In this document: positions 12,918-18,509 of the stretch, in pieces
How the letters are laid out: each line of letters starts with the position of its first letter
How positions within the stretch are numbered: the first letter of the stretch is position 1
Assembly: GCA_024641445.1 (NCBI GenBank)
Contig: JAHEDA010000014.1
Coordinates: 1-18,509, forward strand
Origin: Gammaproteobacteria bacterium
GTDB lineage: Bacteria > Pseudomonadota > Gammaproteobacteria > UBA6429 > Thiohalophilaceae
DNA: 18,509 nucleotides
Reading direction: 5' to 3'
The notes under the pieces: generated by a model
Seen by the model: the letters and a program-made list of their open reading frames with translations, nothing else
Databases searched by the model: none
Told to the model about the DNA's origin: nothing
Program-made: the position numbers and the translations under genes

Positions 12918-14462
12918 ATGCAGCAGCTGAATCCATCTGAAATCAGTGAACTGATTAAGAAACGCGTCGAAGGCTTCAAGGCCGCGACGGAGGCCCGTAA
13001 CGAGGGTACCGTTGTCAGTCTCGCCGACGGCGTGGTACGTATCCACGGTCTCGCCGACGTTATGTATGGTGAAATGATCGAGTTCCCCAACAGCACCTTT
13101 GGTATGGCGTTGAACCTGGAGCGTGACTCCGTCGGCGCGGTAATCCTGGGTGACTACGGCCACATCACGGAAGGCGACAAGGTCAAGTGTACCGGCCGCA
13201 TCCTTGAGGTGCCGGTAGGCGAGGCCCTGCTCGGTCGCGTGGTGGACTCCCTCGGTAACGCCATTGATGGCAAGGGTCCAATCAAATCTAACGAAACCGC
13301 ACCGATTGAAAAGGTTGCGCCGGGCGTTATTACACGTAAGTCCGTATCACAACCGGTACAGCTCGGCCTCAAGGCCATCGACGCCATGGTGCCAGTCGGC
13401 CGTGGTCAGCGTGAGTTGATCATCGGTGACCGTCAGACCGGTAAGACCGCCGTCGCCATCGACGCCATCATCAACCAGAAGGGTACCGGCGTTAAGTGTG
13501 TCTACGTCGCGATTGGTCAGAAGGCCTCTTCCGTGGCCAACGTCGTACGCAAGCTGGAAGAATACGGTGCCATGGACCACACCATTGTGGTTGCTGCGAC
13601 CGCCTCCGAGTCCGCTGCGATGCAGTTCATTGCGCCTTACGCCGGTTGTTCCATGGGTGAATACTTCCGTGACAACGGCCAGGACGCGCTGATTATTTAT
13701 GACGACTTGACCAAGCAGGCATGGGCCTATCGTCAGGTCTCCCTGTTGCTGCGTCGTCCGCCGGGTCGCGAGGCGTATCCGGGTGACGTGTTCTATTTGC
13801 ACTCCCGTTTGCTGGAGCGTGCCGCTCGCATCAGTGAAGCCCAGGTCGAGAAGCTGACCAACGGCAAGGTGAAGGGCAAGAGTGGTTCACTCACTGCGCT
13901 GCCCATCATCGAGACCCAGGCCGGTGACGTATCCGCCTTCGTCCCGACCAACGTAATCTCCATCACCGATGGTCAGATCTTCCTGGAGTCCGACCTGTTC
14001 AACGCCGGTATCCGCCCCGCCATCAACGCGGGTCTGTCGGTCTCGCGTGTCGGTGGTGCGGCTCAAACCAAGATCATCAAGAAGCTCGGCGGTGGTATTC
14101 GTCTGGCGCTGGCGCAGTTCCGCGAGCTCGCGGCCTTCGCCCAGTTCGCCTCCGACCTCGACGAAGCGACCCGCAAGCAGATCGAGCGTGGTCGTCGCGT
14201 TACCGAGCTGATGAAGCAGAAACAGTACTCACCGATGGGTGTGGCCGAGCAGGCCTTCTCGCTGCTCGCCGCTAACGCCGGTTACCTGGATGATGTCGAT
14301 ACCACCAAGGTCGTGGATTTCGAAGCCGCGATGCAGTCCTACCTCAAGAGCAATGCCAAGGACCTCATCGACAGCATCAATGCCACGGGCGATTACAGCG
14401 ACGAGATCGAAGGCAAGATGAAGGCCGCGATCCAGAAGTTCAAATCTACCAGCACCTGGTAA
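12918..14462 (+). CDS. atpA: F1Fo ATP synthase subunit alpha
   Basis: The non-catalytic nucleotide-binding subunit of the F1 hexamer; it supplies the arginine finger to the catalytic site on beta. The product has 514 residues (E. coli 513). The P-loop GDRQTGKT lies at residues 170-177, followed by AIGQKASSVANVVRKL, LIIYDDLTKQAWAYRQ, the PPGREAYPGDVFYLHSRLLE block, and SVSRVGGAAQTK with the conserved arginine region. AGAGGA lies 7 bases before the ATG. Nothing is unusual in length or motif content. Confidence 0.99.
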   Translation: MQQLNPSEISELIKKRVEGFKAATEARNEGTVVSLADGVVRIHGLADVMYGEMIEFPNSTFGMALNLERDSVGAVILGDYGHITEGDKVKCTGRILEVPVGEALLGRVVDSLGNAIDGKGPIKSNETAPIEKVAPGVITRKSVSQPVQLGLKAIDAMVPVGRGQRELIIGDRQTGKTAVAIDAIINQKGTGVKCVYVAIGQKASSVANVVRKLEEYGAMDHTIVVAATASESAAMQFIAPYAGCSMGEYFRDNGQDALIIYDDLTKQAWAYRQVSLLLRRPPGREAYPGDVFYLHSRLLERAARISEAQVEKLTNGKVKGKSGSLTALPIIETQAGDVSAFVPTNVISITDGQIFLESDLFNAGIRPAINAGLSVSRVGGAAQTKIIKKLGGGIRLALAQFRELAAFAQFASDLDEATRKQIERGRRVTELMKQKQYSPMGVAEQAFSLLAANAGYLDDVDTTKVVDFEAAMQSYLKSNAKDLIDSINATGDYSDEIEGKMKAAIQKFKSTSTW

Positions 14463-14480
14463 ACGACGAGGCATTCATCC

Positions 14481-15347
14481 ATGGCAGGTAGCAAAGAAAT
14501 TCGTACCAAGATCAAGAGTATTAAAAACACTCAGAAGATCACGCGCGCCATGGAAATGGTGGCTGCCAGTAAGATGCGCAAGGCCCAGGAGCGTATGTCG
14601 GCATCACGCCCCTATGCGGAGAAGATTCGCAATGTGATTCGCCACCTGGCCTTTGCTCACCCTGAATATAAGCATCCCTATCTGCAAGACCGTGCAGAGG
14701 TGAAGCGAGTGGGTTACATCGTGATCTCCTCCGACCGCGGTCTCTGTGGTGGTTTGAACAACAACATGTTCAAACTGGCTTTACAGAGCATGAAGGAATG
14801 GCAGGGTAAGGGCGTGCAGATAGACTTCTGCACCATCGGACAAAAAGCCGCTGTCTTTTTCAAGCGTTTAAAAGGCAACATGCGTGCAAGCACCATGCAC
14901 CTGGGCGATGCACCGAGCGTTACCGATATCATCGGTAGTGTGAAGGTAATGCTCGACGCCTATGACAATGGTGAGATTGATCGCCTGTTTCTGGTCCACA
15001 ATGAGTTCGTCAACACCATGACCCAGGCCCCGCGCGTACACCAGTTGTTGCCAGTGGCGGCAGATGAAGATGACAAAGATCTGAAGTACCACTGGGACTA
15101 CATCTATGAGCCCGACGCCAAGACGGTGCTGGATGGTCTGTTGGTGCGCTACATGGAATCTTTGGTCTATCAGGGTGTGGTGGACAATGCGGCCTGCGAA
15201 CAGTCCGCGCGTATGGTGGCTATGAAGTCGGCCTCCGACAATGCCGGTAACATCATTGGTGAACTGCAACTGGCCTATAACAAGGCCCGTCAGGCGGCCA
15301 TCACCCAGGAGATATCGGAAATCGTCAGCGGCGCTGCGGCTGTATAA
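14481..15347 (+). CDS. atpG: F1Fo ATP synthase subunit gamma
   Basis: The central rotor shaft, whose rotation drives the binding changes in the beta subunits. The product has 288 residues (E. coli 287). The N-terminal helix KEIRTKIKSIKNTQKITRAM and the C-terminal helix with NAGNIIGELQLAYNKARQAA form the coiled-coil that enters the hexamer, and SSDRGLCGGLNNN marks the central Rossmann-like domain. GAGG lies 9 bases before the ATG, and the gene begins 18 bases after atpA. Confidence 0.98.
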   Translation: MAGSKEIRTKIKSIKNTQKITRAMEMVAASKMRKAQERMSASRPYAEKIRNVIRHLAFAHPEYKHPYLQDRAEVKRVGYIVISSDRGLCGGLNNNMFKLALQSMKEWQGKGVQIDFCTIGQKAAVFFKRLKGNMRASTMHLGDAPSVTDIIGSVKVMLDAYDNGEIDRLFLVHNEFVNTMTQAPRVHQLLPVAADEDDKDLKYHWDYIYEPDAKTVLDGLLVRYMESLVYQGVVDNAACEQSARMVAMKSASDNAGNIIGELQLAYNKARQAAITQEISEIVSGAAAV

Positions 15348-15382
15348 CGGATTTAAGAAATTGAATTGAGAGGAACCAAGCA

Positions 15383-16759
15383 ATGAGTTCTGGAAAAATT
15401 GTACAAATCATCGGTGCGGTAATTGACGTTGAATTCCCGCGCGACAAGATGCCTAAAATTTATGACGCCCTTCTGGTCGAAGGCGCTGGCCTGACCCTGG
15501 AAGTCCAGCAACAGCTGGGTGACGGTGTCGTGCGTACCATCGCCATGGGTTCTACCGACGGCATGAAGCGTGAGTTGAAGGTCAACAACACCGGTGCGCC
15601 GATCTCGGTGCCCGTCGGTCAGAAGACCCTCGGCCGCATCATGGACGTACTGGGTAAGCCCATCGACGAATGTGGCCCGGTGAACTCCGAGAAGCTGTCG
15701 CCGATTCACCGCAAGGCCCCTGCGTACGCAGACCAGGCCGCCAGCGTTGAGATTCTGGAAACCGGAATCAAGGTTATCGACCTCATCATGCCGATCGCCA
15801 AGGGCGGTAAGATTGGTCTGTTCGGTGGTGCCGGTGTAGGCAAGACCGTAACCCTGATGGAACTGATTCGTAACATCGCGGTAGAGCACAGCGGCTTCTC
15901 GGTATTTGCCGGTGTCGGTGAGCGTACTCGTGAGGGTAACGACTTCTACCACGAAATGAAGGAAGGCGGCGTTATCGACAAGGTCGCGCTGGTGTACGGT
16001 CAGATGAATGAGCCTCCGGGCAACCGTCTGCGCGTGGCCCTGACCGGCCTGACCATCGCGGAAAACTTCCGTGACGAAGGCCGTGACGTACTGCTCTTCG
16101 TCGACAACATCTATCGCTACACCCTGGCCGGTACCGAGGTATCCGCGCTGCTGGGTCGTATGCCATCAGCCGTAGGCTATCAGCCGACCCTGGCGGAAGA
16201 AATGGGTGTGCTGCAGGAGCGTATTACCTCCACCAAGACCGGTTCCATCACCTCGTTCCAGGCCGTTTACGTGCCTGCCGACGACTTGACCGACCCATCA
16301 CCGGCCACCACCTTCTCGCATCTGGATGCGACGCTGGTTCTGTCGCGTCAGGTGGCCGAGCTGGGTATCTACCCGGCTGTTGACCCGCTCGACTCTACCT
16401 CACGTCAGCTCGACCCACACGTTATCGGTGAAGAGCACTACAGCACCGCGCGTGCCGTGCAGGGTATCCTGCAGCGTTACAAAGAACTGAAGGACATCAT
16501 CGCGATCCTGGGTATGGACGAACTGTCGGAAGAAGACAAGCGCGTCGTATCGCGTGCACGTAAGATGCAGCGCTTCCTGTCGCAGCCCTTCTTCGTCGCG
16601 GAAGTCTTTACCGGGTCCCCCGGTAAGTATGTCTCTCTCAAAGAGACCATCCGTGCGTTCAAGGACATCGTTGAGGGGACCTACGACCACCTGCCGGAAC
16701 AGGCGTTCTATATGGTTGGCACCATCGAAGAAGCGGTGGAAAAGGCCAAGACCCTGTAA
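15383..16759 (+). CDS. atpD: F1Fo ATP synthase subunit beta
   Basis: The catalytic subunit that makes or hydrolyses ATP. The product has 458 residues (E. coli 460). The P-loop GGAGVGKT lies at residues 148-155 (Lys154). GERTREGNDFYHEM follows, with the catalytic glutamate near residue 180, then LLFVDNIYRYTLAGTEVS, which carries the Walker B aspartate. The DELSEED lever appears intact as MDELSEEDKR, as in E. coli. GAGAGGA lies 8 bases before the ATG, one of the better ribosome binding sites in the operon. Confidence 0.99.
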   Translation: MSSGKIVQIIGAVIDVEFPRDKMPKIYDALLVEGAGLTLEVQQQLGDGVVRTIAMGSTDGMKRELKVNNTGAPISVPVGQKTLGRIMDVLGKPIDECGPVNSEKLSPIHRKAPAYADQAASVEILETGIKVIDLIMPIAKGGKIGLFGGAGVGKTVTLMELIRNIAVEHSGFSVFAGVGERTREGNDFYHEMKEGGVIDKVALVYGQMNEPPGNRLRVALTGLTIAENFRDEGRDVLLFVDNIYRYTLAGTEVSALLGRMPSAVGYQPTLAEEMGVLQERITSTKTGSITSFQAVYVPADDLTDPSPATTFSHLDATLVLSRQVAELGIYPAVDPLDSTSRQLDPHVIGEEHYSTARAVQGILQRYKELKDIIAILGMDELSEEDKRVVSRARKMQRFLSQPFFVAEVFTGSPGKYVSLKETIRAFKDIVEGTYDHLPEQAFYMVGTIEEAVEKAKTL

Positions 16760-16777
16760 TTGGATTTGGAGCGCAAT

Positions 16778-17203
16778 ATGGCTATGACCATGCATGTAGA
16801 CATCGTGAGTGCGGAGAAATCCATCTTCTCAGGTACCGCCGAGGTTGTGGTGGCACCGGCACTGATGGGCGAGGTGGGTATCCACCCACGCCACACCCAG
16901 ATGCTGACACCCCTCAAGCCCGGCGAGGTGCGTATCACCAAGCAGGGTGGTGAGGAAGAGGCGATCTACGTCTCGGGCGGCATTATGGAAGTGCAGCCGC
17001 ACGTCATCACGATCCTCTCCGATACCGCCGTCCGCGCGCACGACCTCGACGAGGCCGCGGCCCAGGAGGCCAAGTTGCGTGCCGAACAGGCGCTGACGGA
17101 CCGGAGTGGTGAAATCGATCTGGCCGAGGCGCAATCCCAGCTGGCCGAGGCGGTGGCACAATTACAGGCCATCCAGCGCCTGCGCAAAAAGACGAACCGC
17201 TAA
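16778..17203 (+). CDS. atpC: F1Fo ATP synthase subunit epsilon
   Basis: A rotor subunit at the foot of gamma that also inhibits ATP hydrolysis through its mobile C-terminal helices. The product has 141 residues (E. coli 139). The N-terminal beta-sandwich carries MHVDIVSAEKSIFSG, MGEVGIHPRHTQMLTPLKPG and IYVSGGIMEVQPHVITILSDTA. The C-terminal part (about 89-141) is alanine and glutamate rich and should form the inhibitory helix pair. The ATG at 16778 has GGAG 6 bases upstream. An in-frame TTG at 16760, right after the atpD stop, would add 6 residues and is not preferred. It is the last gene before the operon terminator. Confidence 0.96.
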   Translation: MAMTMHVDIVSAEKSIFSGTAEVVVAPALMGEVGIHPRHTQMLTPLKPGEVRITKQGGEEEAIYVSGGIMEVQPHVITILSDTAVRAHDLDEAAAQEAKLRAEQALTDRSGEIDLAEAQSQLAEAVAQLQAIQRLRKKTNR

Positions 17204-17236
17204 TCACTGTCTATCTTCAAGTGTTGGCGGATAATC

Positions 17237-17264
17237 AAAGGGCAGCGCAGGCTGCCCTTTTTTT
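17237..17264 (+). terminator. Intrinsic terminator of the atp operon
   Basis: GGGCAGC (17240-17246), a GCAG loop and GCTGCCC (17251-17257) form a perfect 7-base stem. It is extended by AAA/TTT pairing and followed by a run of seven T (17258-17264). It starts 33 bases after the atpC stop. Confidence 0.92.
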
Positions 17265-17285
17265 GCCCGTATTTAAGGTGAAATC

Positions 17286-17777
17286 ATGTCAGAACTGAAA
17301 GTCACACCACAGATGGTCGTTTCCTTCACGTACTCAATTCTGAGTGCGGAGGGTGAAATCCTCGAACAGTCCGATCTGCCCATGAGTTATCTGCATGGTG
17401 TCGATGGCAAGATGTTCCCCAAGGTTGAGCAGGCGCTCACCGGTAAGCGCATTGGCGAAGAGGTGCGGGTATCACTGAGCTCGGCCGAGAGTTTTGGCCC
17501 GCGAGATGAAGAACTGACATTTCAGGACCAAATCGACAATGTGCCACCGGAGTACCGCCATATTGGTGCCGAGGCCATGTTTGAGAATAGCGAGGGCGAG
17601 AGCGTGACCATGACGGTCACAAAAATCGACGACGGTATGATTACTCTCGATGGTAATCACCCCTTTGCCGGTAAAGACCTGACCTTCCACGTCAAGGTGA
17701 CCGATATGCGTCCTGCCAGCATGGAAGAGGTAGGCAAGGGCGAGGTATTGGAGAGCCAGAATCCGGTAATGCATTAA
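17286..17777 (+). CDS. SlyD-like FKBP-type peptidyl-prolyl cis-trans isomerase
   Basis: A cytosolic prolyl isomerase and probable folding helper of 163 residues. The FKBP domain (VVSFTYSILSAEGEILEQS, YLHGVDG, FPKVEQALTGKRIGEEVRV, SFGPRDEEL) is interrupted by an insert-in-flap segment (about 85-120). It closes with the SlyD signature DGNHPFAGKDLTFHVKVTDMR. The histidine- and cysteine-rich metal-binding tail of E. coli SlyD is missing, so a role in nickel delivery is unlikely. The aromatic active site also looks altered compared with canonical FKBPs, so isomerase strength cannot be judged. AAGGTGA lies 5 bases before the ATG. The gene begins 22 bases after the atp terminator and is probably expressed by read-through or a weak promoter; no clear promoter fits in the gap. 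Confidence 0.88.
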   Translation: MSELKVTPQMVVSFTYSILSAEGEILEQSDLPMSYLHGVDGKMFPKVEQALTGKRIGEEVRVSLSSAESFGPRDEELTFQDQIDNVPPEYRHIGAEAMFENSEGESVTMTVTKIDDGMITLDGNHPFAGKDLTFHVKVTDMRPASMEEVGKGEVLESQNPVMH

Positions 17778-17821
17778 GTTTAGTGACTCGTCGCTAGTCG
17801 CGAGAAAGTGATATTAGGATT

Positions 17822-17830
17822 TGCTAGAAT
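17822..17830 (+). promoter_or_regulatory. Candidate extended -10 promoter upstream of glmU
   Basis: TGCTAGAAT matches an extended -10 element (TG-n-TAGAAT), with no good -35 at normal spacing. It starts 45 bases after the isomerase stop codon in a 216-base gap. Transcription would begin near 17837, leaving a leader of about 157 bases before glmU. Confidence 0.45.
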
Positions 17831-17856
17831 GATACAGAAAGGGAGCATATTTCTTT

Positions 17857-17997
17857 ATGGAAAGTAAGAGTGTTTGCCTTCATTCGCATTCAGTTTATGT
17901 TGTGTTGCTTCGATCCGAATTCATCAGCCATCGTCTTCCATTACATGGGTTTTCCACGTTACTTGCTACTAGCCACTCGAAACTGAATTTACTATGA
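17857..17997 (+). CDS. Possible 46-codon leader ORF overlapping the glmU start
   Basis: An open frame of 46 codons runs from ATG 17857 to a TGA that overlaps the glmU start codon in ATGA (17994-17997). AGGGAG (17840-17845) lies 11 bases before the ATG, and the extended -10 box is about 27 bases upstream of it. glmU itself has no Shine-Dalgarno sequence, so translation could be coupled through this frame. The predicted peptide begins MESKSVCLHSHSVYVVLL; it is rich in Ser, Leu and His and resembles nothing I recognise. Its codons are more AT-rich than those of the neighbouring genes. A stop-free run of this length is not rare by chance, so it may be non-coding leader. Confidence 0.35.
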   Translation: MESKSVCLHSHSVYVVLLRSEFISHRLPLHGFSTLLATSHSKLNLL

Positions 17998-18509
17998 CTC
18001 AATCACCACACCTTAGCGTCATCATTCTCGCCGCTGGCCAGGGCTCACGCATGAAGTCCGCCATGCCCAAGGTCTTGCATCCCCTTGCGGGAACACCGCT
18101 GCTCGGTCATGTCCTCAATACTGCCCGAAAGCTAAACCCCAGTGACCTGGCCGTGGTTTATGGTCACGGGGGTGATCAGGTGTTGGAGATGATCAAGGGC
18201 GACGACATCCGCTGGGCGTTACAGGATAAACAGCTCGGCACCGGTCACGCCGTCGACCAGGCCATGCCGAAGGTGAGTGATGACCACACCGTGCTGGTGC
18301 TCTACGGCGATGTGCCGCTGATCAAACAGGAGACCCTGGCTCAGCTTGTCAGTATCGCCGCCGACAACAAGTTTGCACTCCTCACCGTTCACCTCGACAG
18401 GCCGACAGGTTATGGCCGCATCGTGCGTGACGCACACGGAGTTATTCAGCGTATCGTGGAAGAGAAAGATGCCGACGCCGCGATTAAAAAAATCACCGAG
18501 GTGAACACG
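17994..18509 (+). CDS. glmU: Bifunctional N-acetylglucosamine-1-phosphate uridyltransferase / glucosamine-1-phosphate acetyltransferase, N-terminal part (cut by right edge)
   Basis: Makes UDP-N-acetylglucosamine for peptidoglycan and lipopolysaccharide. The visible 172 codons cover most of the uridyltransferase domain. The nucleotide-binding loop reads IILAAGQGSRMKSAMPKVLH (10-29). LQDKQLGTGHAV and YGDVPLI contain the uracil and metal contacts, and GYGRIVRDAHGVIQRIVEEKDA follows. The loop has Ser where many homologues have Thr (GTRM), a mild change. The left-handed beta-helix acetyltransferase domain lies beyond the window. glmU after the atp operon is the usual gammaproteobacterial order, here with an isomerase gene inserted between. 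No Shine-Dalgarno sequence precedes the ATG. Confidence 0.96.
   Translation, partial: MTQSPHLSVIILAAGQGSRMKSAMPKVLHPLAGTPLLGHVLNTARKLNPSDLAVVYGHGGDQVLEMIKGDDIRWALQDKQLGTGHAVDQAMPKVSDDHTVLVLYGDVPLIKQETLAQLVSIAADNKFALLTVHLDRPTGYGRIVRDAHGVIQRIVEEKDADAAIKKITEVNT

Noticed and set aside
13426..14474. Long open frames in other frames and on the opposite strand within atpA
   Set aside because: They are low-complexity Arg/Ser/Pro-rich shadows of GC-biased codons in a highly conserved gene.

Overview
The window looks like a chromosomal stretch from a gammaproteobacterium. Three things point that way: moderately GC-rich coding DNA, proteins that resemble their E. coli counterparts along their whole length, and two gene neighbourhoods typical of the class. 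These are gpmI / rhodanese-grxC-secB-gpsA-trmL and mnmG-rsmG-parA-parB-atpIBEFHAGDC-glmU. The second block usually lies near the replication origin. The genus cannot be fixed from this sequence. No mobile element, CRISPR array, tRNA, rRNA or phage gene was seen.

Layout. (1) Bases 1-851, minus strand: the N-terminal half of gpmI (glycolysis), cut by the left edge. (2) Bases 852-1136: a divergent regulatory region with three inverted repeats and a TATAAT box. (3) Bases 1137-4301, plus strand: an ArsR-family repressor with two cysteines placed as in persulfide sensors, a membrane-anchored rhodanese, glutaredoxin, a zinc-ribbon thioredoxin, the SecB chaperone and glycerol-3-phosphate dehydrogenase. 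(4) Bases 4408-4884, minus strand: trmL, a tRNA wobble methyltransferase. (5) Bases 5035-5646: two small, related, uncharacterised proteins. (6) Bases 5744-10048: mnmG, rsmG, parA, parB (tRNA and rRNA modification, then chromosome partitioning). (7) Bases 10137-17264: the complete nine-gene F1Fo ATP synthase operon, with a good sigma70-type promoter and a strong intrinsic terminator. (8) Bases 17286-18509: a SlyD-like peptidyl-prolyl isomerase, then the start of glmU, cut by the right edge and preceded by a possible 46-codon leader ORF.

How the genes work together. The ArsR-rhodanese-glutaredoxin-thioredoxin group forms a plausible sulfur and thiol-redox module placed ahead of the ordinary secB-gpsA pair. 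The ATP synthase operon encodes every F1 and Fo subunit plus the AtpI assembly factor. Its c subunit has the proton-type carboxylate, and the atpE start site has a U-rich leader that fits high expression of that subunit.

Most of the window is conserved housekeeping DNA, and no complete new biological system is evident. The parts most worth a second look are the dithiol ArsR regulator beside sulfur-transfer genes, the tandem small-protein pair, the candidate glmU leader ORF, and several palindromes in the divergent promoter regions.
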